DNA from: Desulfomonile tiedjei DSM 6799
GTDB taxonomy: Bacteria; Desulfobacterota; Desulfomonilia; Desulfomonilales; Desulfomonilaceae
Assembly (NCBI RefSeq): GCF_000266945.1
Contig: NC_018025.1
Location: forward strand, 2,108,001 to 2,172,000
DNA length: 64,000 bases
Direction of reading: 5' to 3'
Shown here: one piece after another, positions 18,704 to 27,777 of the stretch
How the letters are laid out: each line of letters opens with the position of its first letter
How positions within the stretch are numbered: the first letter of the stretch is position 1
Notes under the pieces: model-generated
What the model saw: the letters and a program-made list of their open reading frames with translations, nothing else
Told to the model about the DNA's origin: nothing
Databases searched by the model: none
Made by a program: the position numbers and the translations under genes

Positions 18704-18779
18704 TTCGAGACGCCGGCCCCCACTAAGATCGTGTATTCGAGCGAGGGATAAACGTCAGAATTCTTGAGGATTGCCTCGA

Positions 18780-19448
18780 TTAAGCACCAGCGAGCGCGAA
18801 TTCATTGGCAAGAACAGTCTTAAGGACGCCCAACGTTTCCGGCGACATGGATGTGATTTCAAATCCTGCTTTGGGAGTGTTCTGCGAGAATTGAGTTGAA
18901 GTCCAGCGACACTTGCACTCTAACGGAAGCGGGTCAGCTTCCTTGAAATCACTGATCTTGAAGAAGAGAAGCTTTCCTTCACCTGGCCGTCCGTGTATAC
19001 CCTGAGTGCTCAGACCGTTTTCAGACAAGTCGAGAAGTGTTCCAGTCTGTTCAGGTGCATCGATTTCATAGATCTTGGTTACCAATACCGGACAGAGCAG
19101 TCTCGGTGATGAGCGTCTCTCTTGAGACAAAGGAATTGCGGTATTTTCGTTTTCAGGCATAGATTCATCTGATGAAAGAAGTCCCATATTTTTCAATGTA
19201 TTCAGGATCTTTGCAAAAACTTCGACTCTAAAGCCATTTTCTTTGGCAATATCTTCGAAAGCAATTCCCGATTTCAGGCTATCTGCAATTTTCAGAGCAC
19301 GGCGATGTCTTTCAGATGACAGTTGTTCAATAATAGAATCAACGGAGCTATAAGAGAATCCGAACTTGTCCATGAGCTCCTGTCTGGTGGTCCTTGCGGA
19401 AATGGCTCGCACAAGCTCCAGCGCCGATATCTTCCTGATTCTCTTCAT
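18780..19448 (-). CDS. HTH-module/PilZ-domain protein
   Basis: A 222-residue protein in two parts. Residues 1-95 hold two copies of a roughly 35-residue helix-turn-helix-like module (SARTTRQELMDKFGFSYSSV and KSGIAFEDIAKENGFRVEVF). Residues about 118-222 form a PilZ domain: RRSSPR (arginine cluster) and DLSENG, matching the D/NxSxxG cyclic di-GMP site. It should sense cyclic di-GMP and is encoded convergently to the cyclase/phosphodiesterase operon. The module also occurs in the proteins at 22285 and 23215. Output (DNA or protein binding) is unknown. The ribosome binding site is weak. Confidence 0.75.
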   Translation of the reverse strand: MKRIRKISALELVRAISARTTRQELMDKFGFSYSSVDSIIEQLSSERHRRALKIADSLKSGIAFEDIAKENGFRVEVFAKILNTLKNMGLLSSDESMPENENTAIPLSQERRSSPRLLCPVLVTKIYEIDAPEQTGTLLDLSENGLSTQGIHGRPGEGKLLFFKISDFKEADPLPLECKCRWTSTQFSQNTPKAGFEITSMSPETLGVLKTVLANEFALAGA

Positions 19449-19464
19449 CTGCCGGACCGCTCCA

Positions 19465-19674
19465 TTACCACTGGCCGACGCCCGTTCGCGGGGTACTTCC
19501 CATAAGGCCTTGTTCCACGCAGGTAAGTTCGCTACTGATAGATTCCATGACAGAGACTATTTCTTTCCATGTATCAGGCAGAATACCTCTTTCCACCAGG
19601 AATTTCAGAATTTCCTGGACATCGCCCAGGTTGTCGATAGCTCGACCGAGCAAAATGATCTCCTTGTCATTCAT
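19465..19674 (-). CDS. Small hypothetical protein
   Basis: A 69-residue frame (MNDKEIILLGRAIDNLGDVQ at the start) with AGAGGA seven bases before its ATG. It ends 16 bases before the PilZ gene on the same strand. It looks helical in its first 50 residues and has no family I recognise. Position and ribosome binding site favour a real gene co-transcribed with the PilZ protein; the low-complexity C-terminus argues for caution. Confidence 0.5.
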   Translation of the reverse strand: MNDKEIILLGRAIDNLGDVQEILKFLVERGILPDTWKEIVSVMESISSELTCVEQGLMGSTPRTGVGQW

Positions 19675-19780
19675 GGCGAATTCCTCTCACAACGGAATCA
19701 ATCCGTTCCATAACTCAAAATCCCGGCCCATACATCTGACTAAGACCGAATAAACAACTGTATCAAAGGGCCAAACGCAC

Positions 19781-21892
19781 TCAGTCCTGCGAAGAAGCTT
19801 TGGAGCCAGTCACCTTTCGCAGGATGTCACCGAGTTCCAATGCATTGTATGGTTTCGCAATGACCCCGACTAAACCGTAGTGCTGAAAATCAATCATGAT
19901 TGGTTCATCCAGATGGCCGCTGCTGAGAATTATCTTTGCATTCTGATCGATTTCCAGGAGTCTCCGAGTAGCTTCTCTTCCGCCCATTCCTCCCGGCACA
20001 GTCAAATCCATGATCACCACGTCAAAGGGATCGCCGGAGCGCATGGCTTTCTGATATTTCGCTATTGCTCGTGTGCCGTTCTCCGCGGTTTCCACTGTGT
20101 ATCCCAGGATTGACAACAAATCTTTGGCCGCGTCTCGAATGTCCTCTTCATCATCCATAATCAAAATGTTGCCACTACCGCGGTAGGGTGCTCGGTCCGA
20201 ATTTTCAACGGGTTCGGCGGATCGATCTGAAGCTGGAAGATAAATAAAAAAGCTTGTACCCGATCCTTCTCGCGATTCCACTTCTATGCGGCCGCCGTGT
20301 TTCTTCACCACAGCATACGAAGTTGCCAAACCGAGACCGCTGCCCGCTGCTTTTGTCGTGAAATAGGGATCGAAAATTTTAGCGAGATTCTGCTCGGAAA
20401 TTCCGGAACCCGTATCCTTGATCATAATCCTCACATATCGTCCGCGAGGCGACTGACTCTCATCGGGCCGAGGTTCGGCGCCTACAACCAGGTTTTCCGC
20501 TTTGATCAATACAAGGCCGCCTTCAGGCATTGCCTGTTTGGCGTTTATGATAAGGTTCTGAAATACTGTGCCGATCTGATATGGCTCTATTTCCGCAGGC
20601 CAGAGATTCTCCCCCACTCTCAATCTGAATTTTACGTTCGAACCGCTCAGAGCCAAGACAGCGGCCTCCTGTAACAATGGAGTCAAGAGGGTGGGTTTTT
20701 TGATAAGGGGTCTGCCTTTTGCGAATGTCAGAAGCTGTCTGGTTAACTCCCGAGCTTTTGTTGACGCTCTTTCGGCTCTGGTAAGGGCATCGTACACGGG
20801 AGACTCACGATTGCTGCGTATCTTGGCCAGGGAGATGTTTGCAATGTTGGCGGTCAACAGGTTATTGAAATCGTGAGCTAAACCCCCGGCGATCAGCTCC
20901 AGGGTTTCCAATTTTTGGCTTCTCTGGAGTTCTTGTTCCGTTCGCTTTCGATCGGTAATATCTCTGAATACAATGAGAAAGGAGGGTTTTCCGTCCCATT
21001 GGGTGCGACTTAGCTGAATTTCGGCAGTTCCCGGTTGTCCGTTCGGCCGCACTATGCTGGTCTCGGCAATCTGCCCTGGTCCGAGTGCTATAGCGAGCCG
21101 TTCGCCCCGCAAGGATTCCGGAGTCTTTCCGAGGAAGAGTGCTGCAGCACGGTTAACGTAGAGAATTGTGCCTTCGCAGTCCAGAATCGCAATGCCGTCG
21201 GAAGATCTTTCTACAATGCTGTTAAAACTGTCTCGACTTTTTTCAAGTGCCGACTGAGTTTTCGATCTCTCTTCGATTTCCTGTCGAAGCCGCTCATTTG
21301 TTAATTTCAGCTCTGCAGTCTGCTCGTGAAACTGCCGTTCATATTTTTCTTTTGCCTGCCGCATAATTTCTTTGCTGGTTTCGATTAACAGGACCTGCTT
21401 TTTCTCCAGAGTCAAATCCTCAATCAGTACCAGTATGAGGCGCGTTTTTCCGAGTCTCAGAGAGCGAAAATTCAGACGCCCCCACATTCTGTTCGTTCCA
21501 ATCTCCACCAGTCCTTCGCTCACCTGGAGTTTGCGTATCGTGAACACTTTTTCAAGTATTCCCTGGAAAGCCGCGGCGTCTCTCGAACGAGGAAACAAGG
21601 AAGAGAACGGTGCCGATACGAGTTTCGTTGTAGTGTCGCCCAGTTTTTCAGATGACTCGTTTGCGAAGACAATGGAAAAACTGCCGTCCACAACTAATGC
21701 CGGCATAGGTAAAGCGCTGAGAAGCTTGCCTAAAGAAGTCAGACGAAAGCCCGTGAGATCGAAACTTCCCGATTCGGTCAACTGGTTGGGAAACTGGCCG
21801 TTAATTTCTATGGTTTCGGTCAGCAGTCCGAGCTGTGCGGCATTTGTGGAATTCGATATCTCTTCCGGGAATTGTGACTTGTCTTTGGTCAT
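19781..21892 (-). CDS. PAS hybrid histidine kinase with C-terminal receiver
   Basis: A 703-residue soluble kinase with no membrane segment. PAS1 (about 45-165) carries GKLLSALPMPALVVD and VFANES, a coiled coil follows, and PAS2 (about 220-335) carries NSIVERSSDGIAILD and ends in FRDITDRKRTEQEL. HisKA is of the NtrB-like type (AGGLAHDFNNLLT, near 350). HATPase_c shows NLIINAKQAMP and GSGLGLA. The receiver (about 575-695) has MDDEED and phospho-Asp in VIMDLTVPGG. The N-terminal 150 residues are paralogous to the kinase-less protein at 2508-3788. No separate regulator is adjacent, so the receiver may signal to a diffusible partner. The ribosome binding site is weak. Confidence 0.88.
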   Translation of the reverse strand: MTKDKSQFPEEISNSTNAAQLGLLTETIEINGQFPNQLTESGSFDLTGFRLTSLGKLLSALPMPALVVDGSFSIVFANESSEKLGDTTTKLVSAPFSSLFPRSRDAAAFQGILEKVFTIRKLQVSEGLVEIGTNRMWGRLNFRSLRLGKTRLILVLIEDLTLEKKQVLLIETSKEIMRQAKEKYERQFHEQTAELKLTNERLRQEIEERSKTQSALEKSRDSFNSIVERSSDGIAILDCEGTILYVNRAAALFLGKTPESLRGERLAIALGPGQIAETSIVRPNGQPGTAEIQLSRTQWDGKPSFLIVFRDITDRKRTEQELQRSQKLETLELIAGGLAHDFNNLLTANIANISLAKIRSNRESPVYDALTRAERASTKARELTRQLLTFAKGRPLIKKPTLLTPLLQEAAVLALSGSNVKFRLRVGENLWPAEIEPYQIGTVFQNLIINAKQAMPEGGLVLIKAENLVVGAEPRPDESQSPRGRYVRIMIKDTGSGISEQNLAKIFDPYFTTKAAGSGLGLATSYAVVKKHGGRIEVESREGSGTSFFIYLPASDRSAEPVENSDRAPYRGSGNILIMDDEEDIRDAAKDLLSILGYTVETAENGTRAIAKYQKAMRSGDPFDVVIMDLTVPGGMGGREATRRLLEIDQNAKIILSSGHLDEPIMIDFQHYGLVGVIAKPYNALELGDILRKVTGSKASSQD

Positions 21893-22284
21893 GATGGTTC
21901 TAGAGCCAGCACATGATATCCGTGCAAACGCAAGACAAAAGCTGTTCGGATGTTGGTTCCTACAGGCACAACGGTCCTACCTGCCCGAGAATCTCGGTGC
22001 ACACTGATGAAGCCCCCCTCGAGCAGGAATCATCTATCGCTTTTTCAGATCAGTGTCAATTTTTTATCTGATTCATGAAGCATACGAAATGCTGCTGGGC
22101 TGGTGGCAGACCGGTCTTTTACTCGCAGCGGCAGTTCACTCGGCAGGAATGAAAAGCTGTCGAAGCAATGCATTTTCTCTGGCAGAAATTTTCAGTTTGC
22201 TCATGAACTTTGAGATTCGTCCTGTGGCTGAATTCTGCAGGCATCCACAACCGCATGGTTCACGAGCAGTTCATGTCCATCACG
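21893..22284. other. Intergenic region, possible short reading frame
   Basis: No clear gene. On the minus strand a stop-bounded stretch of about 45 codons encodes a PCGCGCLQ motif followed by a basic helical tail (ISKFMSKLKISARENALL). It starts after a stop and has no good start codon, so it may be a gene remnant. Confidence 0.3.
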
Positions 22285-22671
22285 TTATTTTTCGATTCTC
22301 GGTCGAGATCGATTTGAAGACGCCACTTCGGCTTCTCCGGATACGTCTGAAGCCAAACATGCTCCCTTGGTTACATCAATGGTCTGGCAGAAAATGCATT
22401 CGTCTCCCTGTTCAGATAGCGCTTGACCGCAATTCGGACATTTGATCACTTCGCTTGAGTGATCTGAAAAAGCCCTAAAGACTTCACTCTCAGTCAATTT
22501 GGATCGTTCGAAGAATTCCAGGTCAGTCATCAAGCCTGTTTGGACCAGTTTTCTGAAGATATACTGCAAACCGCGAGACGTTAGGCCGTACTTTTCAATG
22601 AGCTGGCTATCACTCAGACCTTCCCGGATATCGTGAACCATATCCTTGGCCCTGATTTTTCGCTTTGCCAT
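22285..22671 (-). CDS. HTH-module/zinc-ribbon protein
   Basis: A 128-residue protein. Residues about 8-45 are a single copy of the HTH-like module also found at 18780 and 23215 (DIREGLSDSQLIEKYGLTSR). This is followed by a linker and a zinc ribbon with CPNCG and CIFC pairs (about 82-102). The end is an acidic/serine-rich tail. The zinc ribbon replaces the PilZ domain found in its two relatives. Start taken at the ATG after GGTGGGG; longer in-frame extensions have no family resemblance. Function unknown; nucleic-acid or protein binding is plausible. Confidence 0.65.
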   Translation of the reverse strand: MAKRKIRAKDMVHDIREGLSDSQLIEKYGLTSRGLQYIFRKLVQTGLMTDLEFFERSKLTESEVFRAFSDHSSEVIKCPNCGQALSEQGDECIFCQTIDVTKGACLASDVSGEAEVASSNRSRPRIEK

Positions 22672-23214
22672 GTTCCCCACCCTTAATGGACAAAAGTCGT
22701 TGAAATTGCATGTTTTGGTTGGACCGGGATGATGCTGATCTGCGCTTATCCGGGAGCACAACAGTATACAAAAGGGGCCCCGGTGCGCTTCCAGGAGGCT
22801 GTCTCAAAAGTCGAAATTTATCCCAGATCGTGGCACGAAGTTCTCATGGTCCTGCTGACCTGATTGTAGGGGCGGGCCTCGTGTCCGCCCAAATAAGGGT
22901 AGGCACTAGGCCTACCCCTACGAAGATGGCGAATTGTGGCACGATTTGTCATGCATTCGAGAATTTTGAGACAGTCTCCCAGGTCCGATCCGTCGACTGA
23001 TGATGCTATTTCGATTCAGAGCGTGCAGTGTTACAGTCCGACTTCGCCGGCACCCTCGGAAGGTGTTCATCCAAAGGAACCCGGTCTCGCGCTCCCTTTG
23101 CTGTCGATCGGATGCTGGTGCTCGCCTTAGATGTTGATTCTCTTCACCGTTGGACAGGTCGCTCACCACGTCCAAAACATCGGATATGCTCCGATGGGTC
23201 CGCAACGAATACTG
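22672..23214. other. Intergenic region with MITE copy 3
   Basis: Holds MITE-like copy 3 (22797-22977). The remaining 230 bases before the next gene show no repeat or reading frame I would call. Confidence 0.5.
22797..22977 (+). repeat. MITE-like repeat family A, copy 3
   Basis: Bounded by AGGCTGTCTCAAAA (from about 22797) and TTTTGAGACAGTCT; interior matches the copies at 8651 and 18527. CCAGG lies just outside both ends and could be a 5-base target duplication. Confidence 0.75.
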
Positions 23215-24057
23215 CTATTCGAACGTCAGAGTCATGAGTTGAACCAGTTCTCTGATTGCCGCAGCGTTCTTGTCGTTCAGATTCTGTATTTGAAATCCTG
23301 CAGAATGGAGTCCTTTTGCTTCATCAGATCTAAACCATCGACAGACGACCTGAAGTGTCATCGCATTCAGATCCATAAATTCATCAGGAACGAGAACAAT
23401 CTTCTTTACCTCACCGACACAAGCTTCCATCCCGGTGATGCCAAGGCCTGTTTCCGAAAGGTCCCGCAATTTTCCCTGATTCTGCGGATTGTCTTCTTCG
23501 TACACTTTAACAGATAAGATCGGATAACTTCGGATATTTCTCCGGATGAGCTGTAGGGTGACAGATTCTTCCAAGTTGGGAAAATTATTAAGAATCTCTT
23601 CCCATGTAAGGGCCCCGGAACGCACCAGTTTCCAGAAAGCGCTCTGAAGTCCCCGAGAAGAGAGTCCGTATTTATCCATTATCGCCAACTCGGACATGCC
23701 AGACCGGATGTCCCCCACGATTTCAATGGTTTTAATCCTGAGTTTTTCCCTGGGTTGACGGTTTTCTCTGAAGAAATGTATACCGACATCAGTCATTTCT
23801 TCAAGAACTCTCTTGAGGGCTTTTCTCGAAAGATTGTGTTTTTTCATTAACTCGCTGTTAGTAATTCCCGATCTAATATCCTTGAGCAATTCTGCGGCAT
23901 TAACTCGCTTGATGGCGCCCAATTGAGCCAATTTCAGGAGCAACCTCTCCAAACCCCTGGGAGATAGATTGTATTTTGCCATGAGCACGGAATCACTGAG
24001 TCCTGAGCGAATGTCACCAAGTATCTTTTGGGCATTTACGACGGTCTTAGTTTCCAT
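23215..24057 (-). CDS. Triple HTH-module/PilZ-domain protein
   Basis: A 280-residue protein with three tandem copies of the HTH-like module at about 13-50, 53-92 and 100-140 (DIRSGLSDSVLMAKYNLSPR, DIRSGITNSELMKKHNLSRK, DIRSGMSELAIMDKYGLSSR). A PilZ-type domain follows at about 168-275, containing DLSETG and a CRWFRSDE strand. The arginine cluster is RRNIRS, less standard than in the relative at 18780, so cyclic di-GMP binding is likely but less certain. The start is the ATG just after GGGAGG. An insertion sequence sits about 50 bases upstream and has probably displaced its native promoter. Confidence 0.72.
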   Translation of the reverse strand: METKTVVNAQKILGDIRSGLSDSVLMAKYNLSPRGLERLLLKLAQLGAIKRVNAAELLKDIRSGITNSELMKKHNLSRKALKRVLEEMTDVGIHFFRENRQPREKLRIKTIEIVGDIRSGMSELAIMDKYGLSSRGLQSAFWKLVRSGALTWEEILNNFPNLEESVTLQLIRRNIRSYPILSVKVYEEDNPQNQGKLRDLSETGLGITGMEACVGEVKKIVLVPDEFMDLNAMTLQVVCRWFRSDEAKGLHSAGFQIQNLNDKNAAAIRELVQLMTLTFE

Positions 24058-24106
24058 TCCCTCCCACCTGCGGCACAACGCGAAATATATTTTATGAGCT
24101 TCATAT

Positions 24107-25469
24107 CTATAGTTTCGCGATTCTTGCATGGTCGAGTCCGCGCGTGGAGCGCGGGCCGTTGAGTTTTTCGAACTTATTGATTCGGCTGGCTTTCGAATAA
24201 ATTCTCAGCGAGAAATGACTCCTTCGAGCTGCTGCCAGCATGTCTGAAAAGGTGAACGACTTTTTCCGGCAGTACCAGGGAGCCGGGTCGGCAACGAGGT
24301 TCTTTGCAGTGACGAATTGCCCAACGAACCAAAGCACTACAAAGCAGTAGGCCCAGTAAGCAAACATAGGGGCACGGGTTACCGAGGTCTCTTTCCGACA
24401 CTGAGGTTCAGCCGCACCCAGGAGGTTCTTGGTCTCTCGATTGGTCATCTCAATGCTAAAGCGTGCAGCGTAGCGCTCGATAATCTGCTGTGGTGCAGCC
24501 TGAGGGTCCGTATCGAAAAACACCATATTGGCATGGTGGCCGGCCGGGTCATGGCACAACACGATCGAAAGAGGCTGTTGCCCCTGCGCTATGATACCAT
24601 AGCGCCGTGAACTGATGTATCAGGAGCTTAGTTCGTTTTCCATAGCAGAAGACCCTAATCTCATTCCACCCCAGATTGGGGTCCTGGAACATCGTTTCCA
24701 GGGAGGGCAGTCGAGCGCCTCTCTTGCGAGGTCTGCCCATCACTGTAAATGGAGCAGGTTCCAGCACAGCGAACAAAGCTGCATCCTTTCTCAGCCTCCC
24801 TGTAATGTGCACATTCTTGGGTCGTGCTTTGAGGATGGTATCGCAGCAGTATCCCAGGTCGAACACAATTCTCAGTCTTTCTCCCTCTTGGAGCCATGAA
24901 TGAGTCAGATTTATAAGATCCAATCCAAGTTCGGGTTTTGTCTTGTAGGGCAGGCTCTTGGGATTAAACTTGGCCTTTGGCGGCCACCAAAGGCGGGCAG
25001 CGTATGGCAGACAAAACATGCGATCGCTGATGCCGGGAAGGCGAATCGCCAGTCCTATGATGACAAAGCACACTCCATACCCCTTTTGCTTAGTATGCTT
25101 TGGGAGTGAACCATCATGCTGCCAGCCCGCGCCACAGATCTTCTTGCCAGTGTGCTTGTTCAAGGTGTCGTCAATCACCACAAGGATCTCGATCCCTTCT
25201 GCAATCAGCGTTTCTACCAACATTCTGAAGACGAAATAGGAGACAAAGTCAGTCTCCCATCGTCCCTTGCCGAGGAATCGGTAGATGCTGGCGAAGTGCT
25301 TGGATTCATGGAGTCTCATGGTCAGAATCACCTGGCTGATAGTGTGCTTGCCCATAGTGAGCACCCAACCGACCACCAGCGCAACGAAGATACGGAAACT
25401 CGGTGCGCTGAAACACGCTCTGAAATGAATCTCGTCAATCCCGAACGGATCTGGTATAGATCTCTTCAA
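24107..25469 (-). pseudogene. Frameshifted DDE transposase
   Basis: About 450 residues in two overlapping frames. The first part has VVIDDTLNKHTGKK (first catalytic Asp), IVFDLGYC (second Asp) and a Lys/Arg-rich middle, and ends prematurely after TALWYHSAGATAS. The second part resumes as QQPLSIVLCHDPAGHH and carries RFSIEMTNRETKNLLG with the catalytic Glu. Removing one base from the CCCC run at 24581-24584 (GGGG on the coding strand) restores ALWYHSAGQQPLSIVLCHDP, so the lesion is a single-base homopolymer insertion. The start is a TTG eight bases after AAGGAGG. It may be a recent inactivation, programmed slippage or a sequencing error. Confidence 0.8.
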
Positions 25470-25587
25470 CTGGCGTTCCTCCTTCCCAGAATCTTTACAC
25501 AAAACCGGGTATGTGCGGAACGCCTTATTTTTTCAAGGATTATCTCACCATCTAACCGTCCAGAATACAAAAAGGGCGAAACTATAG
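24107..25587 (-). mobile_element. Insertion sequence, IS701/IS4-like
   Basis: A 1481-base element with precise ends. The inverted repeat CTATAGTTTCGC (24107-24118) matches GCGAAACTATAG (25576-25587), with weaker matching for about ten more bases inward. The sequence TTCATAT directly abuts both ends (24100-24106 and 25588-25594), a 7-base target duplication showing insertion as a unit. One transposase gene fills it, on the minus strand, and its TAG stop lies inside the left inverted repeat. Confidence 0.85.
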
Positions 25588-25845
25588 TTCATATTAGAAA
25601 ATTGAAAAGTCGCTGGCAACAAAATTCCTCCATAAGTCTATCATTATTCCAAATGAAACCGCCCCTTCTCACAGCTTACTTACTACAATATGGCGAAGTT
25701 TCGTCTCTCCAGCGCGTAATCAACGTTTTGAAGGCGGATGTGTTGTGTCCACAAACATTTTTTGACTTCGGAGTATTGCGAAGCATCGACAAGAGAAGCG
25801 TCAGCGGTGATAATGCTTATATAATTGATCGATAGGGGGACGTGA

Positions 25846-27189
25846 ATGAGAAGCAAAATTGATGAACTAGATATTTTCCCTATTCCTCTAAAGACAATAC
25901 CTGCAGACGAATCAGCGAGCCCTCGTCAAAGCTTTTTTCAGATGCAGGTGGAATGCCTTGCCGGCGAATTCGCAGACAAATACGCAAAGATGCTTGGATT
26001 GAGCAGACGTGAATTCCTGTCCGGAGCTTGCGGAAGCGCTGTTGTCTTCATGGCCATGAATTCCGTTTTCGGAGATTGCTTCTCGGTGGACGTTGCGGAA
26101 GCAGCGGATCCAGCCAAAGCTCAGGACCGACAGAAGGCTTTGACCGGCCAGTTCATCTTCGATATCCAAACACATTTTGTCAGTCCCGAGTTCGACTCAA
26201 CATGGATGCTGCAACTTAGAGAAAGAGGGAAGAAATGGAATCCGGAGCTACAAGGCGAAAAAGTGGATATGGAGAAAATACGATTTGAAAACTTCTACAG
26301 AGAGATCTTCGAAGGCAGCGATACGAAAATGGCTGTCCTGAGTAGCGCTCCGGATGACGATCCCAAGAAATGGTTTCTTCACAATGATGAAATGGCTAAA
26401 GCAAGGGAACGGGTGAATCAGCGAGCAGGGCGCAAAGTGTTCCTCACTCACGCGCTTGTTACCCCGGGACATCCCAACTGGTTGGAGGAAATAGATCGCG
26501 CCGTTTCAGAATATAAGCCGGATGCCTGGAAGGGCTACACCGTAGGATCTCCGTTCAAGGAATCCAAATATCCCTGGCGACTCGATGATGAAAAGCTCAT
26601 GTATCCGGCGTACGAGAAAATGGTCAAATCCGGGATAACAAATTTATGTATCCACAAAGGGCTTCTCCCAGGCGGGTACGAATCAAAGATGTCAAAAACC
26701 TGGCAATACGCTAAAGTCGATGATCTGAGCAAAGCTGCCAAAGATTGGCCGCAACTGAATTTCCTCATTTATCATTCAGCCCTTAAGTCCGGCGAGGAAC
26801 CGTCGCAGCAGGATATCCAGGAATTTGAAAAGACAGGCTACATTCCGTGGATAACGGAACTCGCTGCAATGCCGGAAAAGACCGGTGTTACCAACGTATA
26901 TGCGGAGCTTGGTTCTGTTTTCGCTATTACCGCGGTCAGCGCACCGAAATATTGCGCGGGCATTTTGGGAACTCTGATCAAAGGACTTGGGGCAGATCAT
27001 GTGCTCTGGGGGACAGACTCCGTCTGGTATGGATCGCCCCAATGGCAGATTGAGGCTTTTCGACGCCTGGAAATACCCGAAGATCTTCAGCAGAAATTCG
27101 GCTTTACACCATTGGGACCGGCTGATGGGAAAACGAAGACCATGATTTTCGGTGAAACCTCGGCCAAACTGTACAAGGTCAAAGTGTAA
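25846..27189 (+). CDS. Amidohydrolase-family protein with internal Tat-type motif
   Basis: A 447-residue metal-dependent hydrolase of the amidohydrolase_2 (ACMSD-like) type. The fold begins near 105 with FIFDIQTHFVSPEF; the HxH site is reduced to QTH here. NLCIHKG, FLIYHSALKSGE and VLWGTDSVWYG supply later metal and active-site positions. Before this lies SRREFLSG, a twin-arginine motif, near residue 53 with a hydrophobic stretch behind it. A signal that far from the N-terminus is unusual and suggests either a long n-region or a later true start. AGGGGGA precedes the ATG. It is upstream of nothing obviously related; substrate unknown. Confidence 0.7.
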   Translation: MRSKIDELDIFPIPLKTIPADESASPRQSFFQMQVECLAGEFADKYAKMLGLSRREFLSGACGSAVVFMAMNSVFGDCFSVDVAEAADPAKAQDRQKALTGQFIFDIQTHFVSPEFDSTWMLQLRERGKKWNPELQGEKVDMEKIRFENFYREIFEGSDTKMAVLSSAPDDDPKKWFLHNDEMAKARERVNQRAGRKVFLTHALVTPGHPNWLEEIDRAVSEYKPDAWKGYTVGSPFKESKYPWRLDDEKLMYPAYEKMVKSGITNLCIHKGLLPGGYESKMSKTWQYAKVDDLSKAAKDWPQLNFLIYHSALKSGEEPSQQDIQEFEKTGYIPWITELAAMPEKTGVTNVYAELGSVFAITAVSAPKYCAGILGTLIKGLGADHVLWGTDSVWYGSPQWQIEAFRRLEIPEDLQQKFGFTPLGPADGKTKTMIFGETSAKLYKVKV

Positions 27190-27777
27190 AGAAGAGACTC
27201 TCGACACTCGTTTCAAAGATTGGACGCACGCAGACACCGCCTATCTTCAGTAGAACATGTGGAAAGAAAAGCCAGACTTACAGGACTCGGGAGGAACACA
27301 GATATAGATTAGGATGTGACAATCAACTTTCAGATCTCAATTAACCGCATCTATTATCCGGCTTTACCATAGCTAGCCTTGAGTAGATCTGTGTCTGGAA
27401 ATCGCTGAAGAGAGAAAAGCCGCGTCTAAGCCGACGATACGAGAAAAGACGTTGTGCTTTCGCAATATTTCTTGTAACAGACTCATCGGAGGTCATGCGA
27501 TGGCCGAAAACCGGTCATTGAGGTGGACAATGGGAGAAGATGGGTCTATCGATTTCCCCATCAAGTCCCAGGCTCCAGAAGGAGCGCGTCCGCCTGTGGA
27601 CGATCGTGTTTGTCTGGAGGGTACTTGCTGAATTCTCAAGACTGGCGATAGGTGGGAGATCTTCTTGCCGAGTCTCTCAACCCGTCCATGTCTTGCTGGC
27701 GTCCTAGGCGATTACACAGTCTGTCGTCCTGTCGGTGAACCTTCCTCTGATTCTCTCGATGAGGAACCAAAAGAGTA
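27190..27777. other. Intergenic region with one short reading frame
   Basis: About 590 bases between the amidohydrolase and the O-acetylation pair. Apart from the 43-codon frame at 27500 I see no gene, repeat or convincing terminator. Confidence 0.4.
27500..27631 (+). CDS. Possible small protein, 43 residues
   Basis: ATG preceded by GGAGG at seven bases. The product begins MAENRSLRWTMGEDG and ends VCLEGTC, with two Cys near the C-terminus. No family recognised. The ribosome binding site is the only positive evidence, so this is tentative. Confidence 0.3.
   Translation: MAENRSLRWTMGEDGSIDFPIKSQAPEGARPPVDDRVCLEGTC

Larger units (their letters stand above)
18376..18779. other. Intergenic region between convergent operons, repeat-filled
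   Basis: Consists mostly of an inverted copy of the GC-hairpin repeat (18449-18502) and copy 2 of the MITE-like repeat (18527-18703). No gene. Confidence 0.6.
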
